The notes under the pieces: generated by a model
What the model saw: the letters and a program-made list of their open reading frames with translations, nothing else
Told to the model about the DNA's origin: nothing
Databases searched by the model: none
Made by a program: the position numbers and the translations under genes
NCBI RefSeq assembly: GCF_016863435.1
Contig: NZ_BOOW01000010.1
Coordinates: 124,001 to 188,000 of the forward strand
DNA from: Sinosporangium siamense
Lineage (GTDB): Bacteria; Actinomycetota; Actinomycetes; Streptosporangiales; Streptosporangiaceae
DNA: 64,000 nt
Direction of reading: 5' to 3'
Part shown: positions 8,225-16,875 of the stretch, piece by piece
How the letters are laid out: each line of letters starts with the position of its first letter
Position numbering within the stretch: the stretch's first letter is position 1

Positions 8225-9109
8225 GTGAAACCCGCGGCATTCGAATACCACGATCCACCGACTATTGCTGAAGCTTGCGCACTGCTCACTCAACTCGGCG
8301 ATGAGGCGAAAGTATTGGCGGGCGGGCAGAGCCTGGTTCCTCTGATGAACATGCGCTTGGCGACGCCTCGACACCTCATCGACCTGAAAAACGTGGCCGG
8401 GCTGTCAGATATCGCGATGTCCGAGACTTCGGTGACCATCGGCTCGATGGCGAGGCAGCGACAGATCGAATTGTCGCCCGCCATCCGTAGGGCCTGCCCT
8501 ATCCTCGCCGAGGCGACCACGCATATTGCGCACTTCCAGATACGGCAGCGGGGGACAATCGGCGGGTCGATCGCGCACGCCGACCCAGCCGCAGAACTGC
8601 CCCTCATCGCCCTGCTCCTCGACGCTCGGATCGTCGTCCGTGCCGCCGATCGCAAAAGGTCCATACCGGCCCGGGACTTCTTCGTCTCGACGTTCGTCAC
8701 GGCCTTGGACGAGAGCGAGGTCATCGAGACGGTCGTGCTGCCTCGCCTGTCCAGCGGCGAGGGCTGGGCCTTTGAGGAGTTCGCCCGCAGGCACGGGGAC
8801 TTCGCCCTGGCCGGTGTCGCGGCCACCGTCACACTGACCGGCGGAAGATACTCCGGCGCCCGGCTGGCCATGAGTGGAGTGGCGGCGACCCCGGTGGTCC
8901 TGCCCATGGCCGAGCGTCTCCTCGGCGAGGAACCGAGCCGGGCGCTCTACCGCGCGGTGGCCGCGGCGGCGACGGCGGACCTCACCCCGGAGTCCGATAT
9001 ACACGCCACCGGTGAGGACCGGCGGGACATCGCCTGCCATCTGACGGAGATCGCGCTCGCCGCGGCGACCGAAAGAGCCCTCCATTCGACAGATCGCTCG
9101 GCAGGCTAA
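8225..9109 (+). CDS. Molybdenum hydroxylase, FAD-binding medium subunit (CoxM/XdhB type)
   Basis: 294 residues from a GTG preceded by AGGTGAG. FAD contacts of the vanillyl-alcohol-oxidase fold are present: AGGQSLVPLMNMR (near 32-44) and RGTIGGSIAHADP (near 112-124). A CO_deh_flav_C domain forms the last 100 residues. It carries electrons from the 2Fe-2S subunit to the acceptor. First of three subunit genes; the next begins three bases downstream. Confidence 0.93.
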   Translation: MKPAAFEYHDPPTIAEACALLTQLGDEAKVLAGGQSLVPLMNMRLATPRHLIDLKNVAGLSDIAMSETSVTIGSMARQRQIELSPAIRRACPILAEATTHIAHFQIRQRGTIGGSIAHADPAAELPLIALLLDARIVVRAADRKRSIPARDFFVSTFVTALDESEVIETVVLPRLSSGEGWAFEEFARRHGDFALAGVAATVTLTGGRYSGARLAMSGVAATPVVLPMAERLLGEEPSRALYRAVAAAATADLTPESDIHATGEDRRDIACHLTEIALAAATERALHSTDRSAG

Positions 9110-9111
9110 CA

Positions 9112-9633
9112 GTGACCGCAATGCGCCGCGTACGCTTTCAAATCAACGGACAGAGCGTGGAGCAGGACGTAGCGCCGAGGCTGCTGCTGTCCGATTTTCT
9201 CCGGGACGTTCTCGGATTCACCGGCACCCACGTGGGTTGCGAGCAGGGGGCCTGCGGGGCGTGCACCATTCTTTTGAACGGCGAGGCGGTCCGTTCGTGT
9301 CTGATGTTCGCGGTCCAGGTGAACGGCGCAACAGTGCTGACCATTGAGGGCGTCTCCCCCGACGGGACGTCACTGCACCCGATCCAGCGGGCCTTTCATG
9401 AGAACCACGGGCTGCAATGCGGCTTTTGCACGCCCGGTTTCGTGATGAGTGCCTGTGCTCTGCTGAAAGAGAATCCCGCGCCCACCGAGTCCGAGATTCG
9501 CACTCAATTGTCGGGCAATCTGTGTCGATGCACGGGATATGAGTCGATAGTCCAGTCGGTACTGCAGGCCGCCCGCGACCTGGAGTCCGCCGGCGGACAG
9601 AGCGCAGGGAAAGCGGACAGCCATGCCGGGTAG
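9112..9633 (+). CDS. Molybdenum hydroxylase, 2Fe-2S small subunit (CoxS/XdhC type)
   Basis: 173 residues. The N-terminal plant-ferredoxin cluster ligands are C43, C48, C51 and C63 ([11 protein letters not shown]). The C-terminal helical domain cluster ligands are C103, C106, C138 and C140 (CGFCTPG, CRCTGY). GTG at 9112 is used here; an ATG three codons later is an alternative. It passes electrons from the molybdenum site to FAD. Its stop overlaps the start of the large subunit. Confidence 0.94.
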   Translation: MTAMRRVRFQINGQSVEQDVAPRLLLSDFLRDVLGFTGTHVGCEQGACGACTILLNGEAVRSCLMFAVQVNGATVLTIEGVSPDGTSLHPIQRAFHENHGLQCGFCTPGFVMSACALLKENPAPTESEIRTQLSGNLCRCTGYESIVQSVLQAARDLESAGGQSAGKADSHAG

Positions 9634-12007
9634 CATTCTGGCCCCCTCCTCCGGGCCAATCACGAAACAACGTCGTCAGGGATTCGGAGCGCCGGTGCGG
9701 CGCTCTGAGGACTACCGGCTGCTGCTGGGTGCCGGGACGTTCACGGATGACCTGCAAATTCCCCGCACCCTCCACGCGGCCTTCGTGCGCAGCCCGTACG
9801 CGCACGCGCGGATCACCGCCATCGACGTCGAGCGGGCACTCGCGCTTCCCGGCGTCGTCGCGGTTTTCACCGGTGAGGACCTGGCAAAACTCACCGAACC
9901 AGGAGTCACGGCCCAGGCCGGAGCCGAACCGATGGTCATGGAGACCCTGCCGACCCGGAAGGTCCGATTCAACGGCGATCCCGTCGCGTGCGTGGTGGCC
10001 GTCGACCGGTACGTCGCGGAGGACGCGATCGAACTCGTCGAGGTGGACTATGAGCCGCTCGCGCCGGTCCTCAGCATGGAGTCGGCCGCCGCGCCCGATG
10101 CGCCCCTGGTGGATGAGGATCTTTCGAGTAACCTGCACACCCGGCAGACCCGCACCTTCGGTGACGTCGTATCGGCTTTCGCCGAGGCCGACGAGATCGT
10201 CGAGGTCCGCTTCAGCACCCAGCGGATGACGCACGTCCCCATCGAGACCCGCGGCGTCCTCGCCGTGTGGGACGCCGGCCGCATGGAGCTGACCTTCTAC
10301 AGCGGCCAGCAGACGGCTCACCTGCTGCGGACAAACCTGGCCCGCCGGCTCAGGCTGGATGAGAACCAGGTGCGGGTGATCTCGCCGGACGTGGGAGGTG
10401 CTTTCGGGCAGAAGATTCCGCTCTTTCGTGAAGAACTGACGGTGGCCGCCCTGGCCATCAAGCTGCGCCGGCCGATCAAGTGGATCGAGGATCGGCTCGA
10501 GAACCTCACGGTGGCGAACCATGCGCGAGACGATTCCGCCTGGATCCGGGCCGCGGTGACCAAGGACGGGCGCATTCTCGGGATCAAAGCCGAACTCTGG
10601 GCTGACTACGGCGCGTATGCCTTCTTCACCCCGAAGTACCCGATCGACTCCGTCGGCTGGCTTCTTCCCGGCCCGTACAAACTCCAGAATTACGAATACT
10701 CCATCAACGTCGTGATCACGAACAAGTGCCCGGCCGGCACCCTTCGCGCGCCTATGGCTCTCGTGACGTGGGCGACCGAAGGGATGGTCGAGCGCATCGC
10801 CCGCCAATTGAAGATCGATCCGGTCGAGGTGCGCCGCCGGAACATGATCACGAGCCGGGACCAGCCGTATGTGTCCGCGACCGGGTACAGCTACGAGGCA
10901 CTCACCCCGTGGGAGGGCTACGAGCAGATGCTGCGGGACTTCGATCTGACGGGATTCCGGGCCGAACAGCGGGCAGCCCGAGCGAACGATCGGTACCTCG
11001 GCGTCGGGATAGCGAGCGTCCTGGAACCGACCACGTATGGATCGGCGTGGTACAAGAAGAGCGGCAGGGGAAGCGGCCACGAGGCGGCCACCGTCAAGGT
11101 GGAGCCGAGTGGCGCGGTCAACGTGAGTGTCGGCATCGTGCCGACCGGCCAGGGATACGAGACAACGATCGCCCAAGTGGTCGCCGAAGCACTCGGAACC
11201 CGGGTCGGGAACGTGAACGTGCTGCTTGGGGACACCTCCATCGCCCCCTACGGGATGGGGACCCGAGGCTCCCGGGGCGCCGCCGCCGGCAACGCGGTGG
11301 CGTATCTAGCCGCGACGGAGGCCCGCGCGAAGGTGCTGCGCATCGCGGCGCACCTCGTGGGAGAGCCGATTGACAACCTGGAGATCAGGGACGATCAAAT
11401 CTACGTGCTGGGGGAGCCCGAGCCCCGCCTGCCGCTGTCCCAGGCATCGTGGACGGCGTACATGGACCCCTCCGCACTGCCGGCCGGTGAGCTGCCCGGC
11501 CTTGAGATCCACCGGACCTACGACCCGCCGGCCATGACCTTCTCCAATGCCACCCACCTGTGCGTCGCCGAGGTCGAGCGGCGCACAGGCCGGGTGGAGA
11601 TCCTGGACTACCGGGTGATCGAAGACGCGGGCACGCTCATCAACCCGGCGATCGTCGACGGTCAGATCCGCGGCGGCGTCTCCTTGGGGATCGGGCAGGC
11701 GCTGCTCGAAGAGGTCGTCTACGACGAGTTGGGCAACAACCAGACTGCCACCTTCCTTGACTATTTGATCCCGACCATCGACACGGTGCCCAACATCCAG
11801 ATATCGCATGTGCAGACACCGAATCCGCACACCGTCCTCGGCTTGAAGGGAATGGCCGAGGGGCCGGTCCAAGGAGGCCTCGCCGCCGTGATGATCGCCG
11901 TCCAGGACGCCCTGGACGGCAAGGGCATCACCATCGACCGGAGCCCGGCGAGCCCGAGCCGGATCAGAGCTCTGTTCCGAGCAGTGGAGGGTGACCTCGA
12001 TGAATAG
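9623..12007 (+). CDS. Molybdenum hydroxylase large subunit (xanthine dehydrogenase/aldehyde oxidase family)
   Basis: 794 residues. The N-terminal Ald_Xan_dh domain begins GFGAPVRRSEDYRLLLG, followed by two molybdopterin-cytosine-dinucleotide domains. The MCD-binding loop PDVGGAFGQK and the catalytic Glu loop (KGMAEGPVQGG) are present. The active-site loop reads GTLRAPM instead of the AYxCSFR of CO dehydrogenase or the AYRGAGR of form II, so it is not a CO oxidiser. It should hydroxylate an aldehyde or N-heterocycle with water as oxygen source. The ATG overlaps the small subunit stop by 11 bases. Confidence 0.9.
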   Translation: MPGSILAPSSGPITKQRRQGFGAPVRRSEDYRLLLGAGTFTDDLQIPRTLHAAFVRSPYAHARITAIDVERALALPGVVAVFTGEDLAKLTEPGVTAQAGAEPMVMETLPTRKVRFNGDPVACVVAVDRYVAEDAIELVEVDYEPLAPVLSMESAAAPDAPLVDEDLSSNLHTRQTRTFGDVVSAFAEADEIVEVRFSTQRMTHVPIETRGVLAVWDAGRMELTFYSGQQTAHLLRTNLARRLRLDENQVRVISPDVGGAFGQKIPLFREELTVAALAIKLRRPIKWIEDRLENLTVANHARDDSAWIRAAVTKDGRILGIKAELWADYGAYAFFTPKYPIDSVGWLLPGPYKLQNYEYSINVVITNKCPAGTLRAPMALVTWATEGMVERIARQLKIDPVEVRRRNMITSRDQPYVSATGYSYEALTPWEGYEQMLRDFDLTGFRAEQRAARANDRYLGVGIASVLEPTTYGSAWYKKSGRGSGHEAATVKVEPSGAVNVSVGIVPTGQGYETTIAQVVAEALGTRVGNVNVLLGDTSIAPYGMGTRGSRGAAAGNAVAYLAATEARAKVLRIAAHLVGEPIDNLEIRDDQIYVLGEPEPRLPLSQASWTAYMDPSALPAGELPGLEIHRTYDPPAMTFSNATHLCVAEVERRTGRVEILDYRVIEDAGTLINPAIVDGQIRGGVSLGIGQALLEEVVYDELGNNQTATFLDYLIPTIDTVPNIQISHVQTPNPHTVLGLKGMAEGPVQGGLAAVMIAVQDALDGKGITIDRSPASPSRIRALFRAVEGDLDE

Positions 12008-12947
12008 GACAAGCCGGACTTCGATCGCCTTCATCGGGCTGGGCACGATGGGGTTCCCCATGGCCCGCCAACTCGTCCGGTCCGGACATCCGGTCACCGT
12101 GGTGCCGCACATCTCCATGACCGCGGCATACCGGCTGGCCGAGGAGGGGGCTGTGATTGCCACCACGCCGGCCGACGCCGCGCGGGACGCCGACGTCGTC
12201 ATCACCATGCTCACGTCGGCCACCGAGGTCTCCACCGTGCTGTTCGGAGAGTCGGGGGTGACCGGCACGGCGCGCCCCGGGACGCTCGTGATGGACATGT
12301 CGACAATCGGGCCGAAGGCGGCCCGGTCGATCGCACGCCGGCTGCGGGACGCGGACCTGGTGTTCTTGGACTCGCCGGTGAGCGGCGGACCGGCCAGGGC
12401 CGAGGACGGCACGCTGACCGCCATCGTGGGCGCCGACGAGGGCACCCTGGAGGCGGCTCGGCCGATTCTGGCCCGCATGGCCGGCACCGTCTTCCACGCC
12501 GGCCCGGTCGGTGCCGGCCAGGCCGCGAAGATCTGCAACAACATTCTCGTCGCCGCCTGCATGCTCGCCAACGCGGAAGCCCTGGCGCTCGGCACGGCGG
12601 TCGGCGTCGACCCGCACACGCTACGGGAGATCATTCTCGCCAGCTCGGGCGCGAACTGGCAGCTGGAGAACATCGTTCCCCAAACGATCCTGGCGAACGA
12701 CTTCGCCCCGCGGTTCGCCCTCTCCCTCTTGCTGAAGGACCTGGACATCGCGGGAGAGGCCGCCGATGACGCCGGCTCGCCGTTCCACGTCGGCGGACTG
12801 GCGAGACAGATGTTCGGCCAGGCCGAGGCGTCGTTCGGCGGGCGAACCGACTTCAGCGCGGTCGTGAAGCTCTACCGGGAAGCACTGGGGGACGACCTGC
12901 GGGACCGGGCCGCCGAGGCGGCCACCGGATCCTCGCCCGACGAATGA
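12000..12947 (+). CDS. NAD(P)-dependent beta-hydroxyacid dehydrogenase (HIBADH/GarR family)
   Basis: 315 residues. The Rossmann motif is FIGLGTMGFPMARQL and the substrate loop is DSPVSGGPARAEDGTL. The catalytic Lys lies in GAGQAAKICNN, where the family has G-x-x-x-K-x-x-N-N. The family includes 3-hydroxyisobutyrate dehydrogenase, tartronate semialdehyde reductase and 2-(hydroxymethyl)glutarate dehydrogenase; the substrate here is undefined. GGAGGGTGACC precedes the ATG, which overlaps the TAG of the large subunit gene. It is probably a later step of the same pathway. Confidence 0.9.
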   Translation: MNRTSRTSIAFIGLGTMGFPMARQLVRSGHPVTVVPHISMTAAYRLAEEGAVIATTPADAARDADVVITMLTSATEVSTVLFGESGVTGTARPGTLVMDMSTIGPKAARSIARRLRDADLVFLDSPVSGGPARAEDGTLTAIVGADEGTLEAARPILARMAGTVFHAGPVGAGQAAKICNNILVAACMLANAEALALGTAVGVDPHTLREIILASSGANWQLENIVPQTILANDFAPRFALSLLLKDLDIAGEAADDAGSPFHVGGLARQMFGQAEASFGGRTDFSAVVKLYREALGDDLRDRAAEAATGSSPDE

Positions 12948-12978
12948 TCACGCCCCATCGCCAGAACATGGAGCACCG

Positions 12979-13881
12979 ATGAACGACCCGATCACCGAAC
13001 CGCTTCCTCGACCGATCGTCGGCTTTCTGCCCACAGCCTTCACACCGGAGGGGGCGGTGGACTCCGGCAAGATGAAGGACCTGGCCGACCTGCTCGCCCG
13101 CCACGGGATCAGGCCCGCGGTCCTCGGCGGGATGGGAGAGTTCTACGCCCTGCGCCGGGACGAGGCGCGGCTCTGCATGGAGGCCGCGGTGGCAGGGGCG
13201 GTCGGCCGGGTTCCGGTCGTGGCCGGCATAGGGTCCTCGACGAGGGAGGCCACCGAGTTGGCCACCGACGCACGGGACGCCGGTGTGTCGGTGCTGGTGC
13301 TCAATCCGCACTACTTCGCCGTTCCCACGCCCGACGGCGCCGCCGAGCACGTCCGGCGAATCACCGGAGAGTCCGGACTCCCCGCGATCGTTTACAGCAG
13401 CAAGACCCAGCCGGCCACCGAGGACCACCTTGAGCGGCTGACCGCGGTGACGGGCTTCCATGGCGTCAAGGAGACCGCCTTCGGACCAGATGAGGTGAGG
13501 CGGCGAGTCGCGCGCTGGGGCGACCGGATCGAGTGGTGGGGGGTCGGCGAGATCGGCGGGACCGAGTACGCCCGCGCCGGCGGCAAGGTCGTCACCTCGT
13601 CACTCGCCAACTTCAGCCCGGCCACGTCGGCCGCCTACGTCCGGGCGGCGCTGAACGGTGAATCCGTCGATCCGGAGCTGGCCGAGTGCTGCGCCGCATG
13701 GGACGCGTTGCTGCGCGCGCCGGAGGGTTATCTGGGCGTGCTCAAGGCCGTCATGCGGGAGCTCTATGGATGGCATCCCGCCGTACGACTGCCTATGACC
13801 GAGGCGGGCGCCGCCAGCCGTGAGTCCGTGGCCCGGTTCTTGGAACGTTTCAGGCATCTGTCCGCCCGGTCCGCCCCTTAG
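12979..13881 (+). CDS. DHDPS/N-acetylneuraminate-lyase family aldolase
   Basis: 300 residues, TIM-barrel class I aldolase. The alpha-keto-acid loop is GGMGEFYAL, the Tyr of the proton relay is in IVYSSK, and the Schiff-base Lys is in FHGVKET (near 157). True DapA normally has GTTGE and Y-N-x-P, so a catabolic lyase or dehydratase role (for example on a hydroxy-oxo acid) is more likely than lysine synthesis. The gene sits 31 bases after the dehydrogenase gene. Confidence 0.88.
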   Translation: MNDPITEPLPRPIVGFLPTAFTPEGAVDSGKMKDLADLLARHGIRPAVLGGMGEFYALRRDEARLCMEAAVAGAVGRVPVVAGIGSSTREATELATDARDAGVSVLVLNPHYFAVPTPDGAAEHVRRITGESGLPAIVYSSKTQPATEDHLERLTAVTGFHGVKETAFGPDEVRRRVARWGDRIEWWGVGEIGGTEYARAGGKVVTSSLANFSPATSAAYVRAALNGESVDPELAECCAAWDALLRAPEGYLGVLKAVMRELYGWHPAVRLPMTEAGAASRESVARFLERFRHLSARSAP

Positions 13882-13995
13882 CTGGGGCCGGGCACGCGCA
13901 CGACGAAAGGAGTCCCCCCGAGACCCATGTCCTGCCCTCCATGACTTCGTGACGACGTGATTCCGGTCGTTTCTCAATCCGATTGGTTGGTTGGT

Positions 13996-15042
13996 ATGAA
14001 TACTCGTGCTCGCATGGCACTCGCCGGGTTCGTGTGCCTCGCGGCGACGGGGTGCGGCGGCGGTGCCCCAGCGGCCGGTCCAGGGTCCAACGGCCCCCTG
14101 ACCCTGGTCGACTACGGAGGCGCGACCTCCCAGGTCTCCAAGGAGATCTGGATGGACCCCTTCACCAAGCAGACGAACATCAAAATGCGACATGACGCCC
14201 CGAACGACTATGCGAAGGTCAAGGCGCAGATCGATTCCGGGAAGATCGCCTGGGACGTCATGTTCGTCCAGCCCTACCGGGCGATCGTCGACTGCGGCAC
14301 CTACTTCGAGAAGCTCGACAAGAGCAAGATCACGACCGTCGACAGGCTACCCCCGCTGATCGGTGAATGCGGGGTGCCGATCGACAACTTCGCCTACATC
14401 CTCGTGTACGACTCCAAGAAGTTCGGGCAGAACCCGCCGACGTCATGGAAGGACTTCTTCGACCTGACGAAATACCCGGGCAAGCGCGGGCTCTCGACGG
14501 CCGTCGCGGGCGGCGTGCTGGAAGCGGCACTGCTCGGCGACGGGGTGAAGCCCGAGGAACTGTACCCGCTCGACATCGACCGGGCGATCAGGAAGTACGA
14601 CAGCATCAAGGACAACATCTCCTTCTTCGAGTCAGGCGCCCGGCAGATGGAGCAGATCGAGAGCGGCGATGTCGTCATGTCGCTCGCCTGGCACGGCCGG
14701 GTGCAGTTGTCGGTGCGCAATGGTGCGGAGTTCAAGCCGGTGTGGAACCAGCACATCCGGACGCACGACACCGTGGCCATGATCAAGGGCACTCCCCGGA
14801 AGGAGGAGGCCTACAAGTTCCTGAGCTTCATCACAGACGTGCAACAGCAGAAACTCTGGGCCGAGAAGACGTCCTACGGGGCGGCCAACAAGGACGCCCA
14901 GCCGACGCTGGACCAGGTAGGCAAGGAATTCGACTCGAACGATCCGGCACACGCGGAACTGGCGGTGCAGTTGGACCTGAACTGGTGGGCGCAGCACTAC
15001 GAGGAGGCCATCGACCGCTACACGAAGTGGTCCGCCCAGTGA
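13996..15042 (+). CDS. Spermidine/putrescine-type ABC substrate-binding lipoprotein
   Basis: 348 residues from the ATG at 13996, which places lipobox LAATGC with Cys at residue 20. A GTG at 13957 would give an odd extension. The ribosome site is weak. Type II periplasmic-binding fold of the PotD/Fe(III) group: VDYGGATSQVSKE at the first strand, PYRAIVDCGTYFEKLD, and VPIDNFAYILVYD. The ligand is likely cationic, since the permeases and ATPase are PotBCA-like, but it is not defined by sequence alone. The gene is separated from the permease genes by a hairpin. Confidence 0.88.
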   Translation: MNTRARMALAGFVCLAATGCGGGAPAAGPGSNGPLTLVDYGGATSQVSKEIWMDPFTKQTNIKMRHDAPNDYAKVKAQIDSGKIAWDVMFVQPYRAIVDCGTYFEKLDKSKITTVDRLPPLIGECGVPIDNFAYILVYDSKKFGQNPPTSWKDFFDLTKYPGKRGLSTAVAGGVLEAALLGDGVKPEELYPLDIDRAIRKYDSIKDNISFFESGARQMEQIESGDVVMSLAWHGRVQLSVRNGAEFKPVWNQHIRTHDTVAMIKGTPRKEEAYKFLSFITDVQQQKLWAEKTSYGAANKDAQPTLDQVGKEFDSNDPAHAELAVQLDLNWWAQHYEEAIDRYTKWSAQ

Positions 15043-15082
15043 GTGGTGAGGCCGGCCGACGGATTCTCGCAAGCAGCGAGAA

Positions 15083-15114
15083 CCTCGCCTGGGCGTGGCA
15101 GCGCCCAGGCGAGG
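15083..15114 (+). terminator. Intra-operon hairpin between binding-protein and permease genes
   Basis: Perfect 13-base-pair stem (15083-15095 with 15102-15114) and a six-base loop. No T tract follows. It probably reduces read-through so that the binding protein is made in excess of the permease. A TATGGT -10-like element at 15124-15129 could restart transcription. Confidence 0.6.
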
Positions 15115-15179
15115 TCCATCGGGTATGGTGCGCGGACTCTGACGCGAGCATCCGTATGTGTGGCAGCGAGGAGGATTAG

Positions 15180-16091
15180 ATGGCTCCAACGCACACCGTG
15201 AAGCGCGTAGACGATGTCCGCGACCGGTTCCGCCGGTTGAAGCGCCCGCGGACAAGGCTACCGATGGGCCTGCTGCTGACCGCCCCCGTCGTGATCTTCC
15301 TCGTCGTCTTCTTCGTATATCCGGTCGCAGAGATCTTCCGGATGTCCTTCATCGGCGACGGCGGAACACTGTCGCTGGAGCACTACACCGATTTCGCGGG
15401 CACAGAGGTCTACGTCGCCATCCTGCTGCGCACCATCTACACCGCGATCATCGTCACGGCGTTGTGCGCCCTCATCGCCTACCCGTACGCATATCTCATG
15501 ACCCTGGTCGGCGGCAAGACACGCGCCCTCATGCTCGGGCTGGTGCTCATCCCACTGTGGACCAGCCTGCTCGCGCGGACTTACGCCTGGATCATTCTGC
15601 TCTCGGATGTCGGTCCGATCGTCTCGTTCCTGTCGGTCCTGGGCATGGAGGTGAAGGTGCTGGGCACGTCCGGCGGAGTTCTGATCGGCATGGTGCAGGT
15701 CCTGCTGCCCTTCATAACCCTCCCGCTGTACAACAACATGCGCACCGTCGACCGCCGGCTGGTCATGGCGGCCCAGTCGCTCGGAGCCACGCCTAGAGCG
15801 GCATTCCGGCAGGTCTTCCTGCCGCTGACGGCTCCGGGCCTGATCACCGGCAGCGTCATGGTGTTCGTGCTCGGCCTTGGCTTCTACGTCACGCCAGCGC
15901 TGCTCGGCTCACCCTCGCAATCCATGCTGGCCCAATTGGCCGCCCAGGAGATCTCCCTGAAGCTCGCGTGGGGAAGCGCAGGAGCGATGTCGGTCTTCCT
16001 CTCGCTGCTGACCCTCATCGTGCTGATGGTCGCGGCCCGGTTCGGGATGACCTCGATGCTCAGCCGCGTGGGAGGCAAGAATGCCCGTTAG
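15180..16091 (+). CDS. ABC transporter permease (PotB type)
   Basis: 303 residues with about six membrane helices. The BPD_transp_1 loop that contacts the ATPase is near residues 200-215 (AAQSLGATPRAAFRQVFLPL). GAGGAGG precedes the ATG. It pairs with the following permease to form the membrane channel of the polyamine-type importer. The 3' end overlaps the next gene by 11 bases. Confidence 0.92.
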   Translation: MAPTHTVKRVDDVRDRFRRLKRPRTRLPMGLLLTAPVVIFLVVFFVYPVAEIFRMSFIGDGGTLSLEHYTDFAGTEVYVAILLRTIYTAIIVTALCALIAYPYAYLMTLVGGKTRALMLGLVLIPLWTSLLARTYAWIILLSDVGPIVSFLSVLGMEVKVLGTSGGVLIGMVQVLLPFITLPLYNNMRTVDRRLVMAAQSLGATPRAAFRQVFLPLTAPGLITGSVMVFVLGLGFYVTPALLGSPSQSMLAQLAAQEISLKLAWGSAGAMSVFLSLLTLIVLMVAARFGMTSMLSRVGGKNAR

Positions 16092-16875
16092 ACGGCCGTA
16101 CGGCCTAGCCGCGTTCGCGGTGATAGTAGGAGCGGTGCTCATTCTCCCGGGCCTGATCGTGTTCCCTATGAGCCTCAGCGACCGGCGGTCCTTCGTCTTC
16201 CCGCCGAAGGAGTGGAGTTTCCGGTGGTACGAGAACTTTTTCGCGGACCCCGGCTGGACCGAGACCCTCATGAACTCGATCCAGACCGCGCTGATCGTCG
16301 CGGTCATCTCCACCATCGCCGGAACGGTCGCGGTTTTCGGCGTCGTACGGCACAGCTTCCGGGGCAAGAGCGCCGTCGTCGGCCTGCTACTCGCGCCGAT
16401 GGTCACCCCGATCATCATTCTCGGGGTCGGCGAGTATGCGCTCTTCCTGAAGTGGCAGCTCGTCGGGACCGGCCTCGGCTTCATCCTCGCCCACACCGTG
16501 CATGCCATCCCGTACGTGGTGCTCACGGTCTCCGGCGTGCTGGTGACGATGGACCGTCAACTGGAGCGCGCCGCGGCGAGCCTCGGCGCTCCCCCTCATG
16601 AGGTCCTCCGGACCATCACGCTGCCGATCATCGCGCCCGGAATCCTGGCCGGCTTCGTCTTCGCCTTCATCTCCTCGTTCGACGAGACGGTGATCGCGCT
16701 GTTCCTGTCGGATCCCAACTTCCGCACGATGCCCGTACAGATGTACGCGAGCATGACGCAGGAGGTGGACCCGACCATCGCGGTCGGCGCATCACTGATG
16801 ATGCTCCTTTCGACCCTCCTCATCCTGTTGTCCGCTCTCATGTTCAGGAGGCGTTATGCCAAGGCCCACCGCTGA
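16081..16875 (+). CDS. ABC transporter permease (PotC type)
   Basis: 264 residues, six predicted helices, with the EAA-like coupling loop ERAAASLGAPPHEVLRTITLP. The segment FISSFDETVIALFLS is typical of PotC-like permeases. It overlaps both neighbouring genes, so expression with PotB-like and PotA-like partners is tightly coupled. Confidence 0.92.
   Translation: MPVRRPYGLAAFAVIVGAVLILPGLIVFPMSLSDRRSFVFPPKEWSFRWYENFFADPGWTETLMNSIQTALIVAVISTIAGTVAVFGVVRHSFRGKSAVVGLLLAPMVTPIIILGVGEYALFLKWQLVGTGLGFILAHTVHAIPYVVLTVSGVLVTMDRQLERAAASLGAPPHEVLRTITLPIIAPGILAGFVFAFISSFDETVIALFLSDPNFRTMPVQMYASMTQEVDPTIAVGASLMMLLSTLLILLSALMFRRRYAKAHR

Noticed and set aside
9623-12007. Aerobic CO dehydrogenase (CoxL)
   Set aside because: The CoxG-like companion suggested it, but the AYxCSFR loop of CO-oxidising form I is absent.
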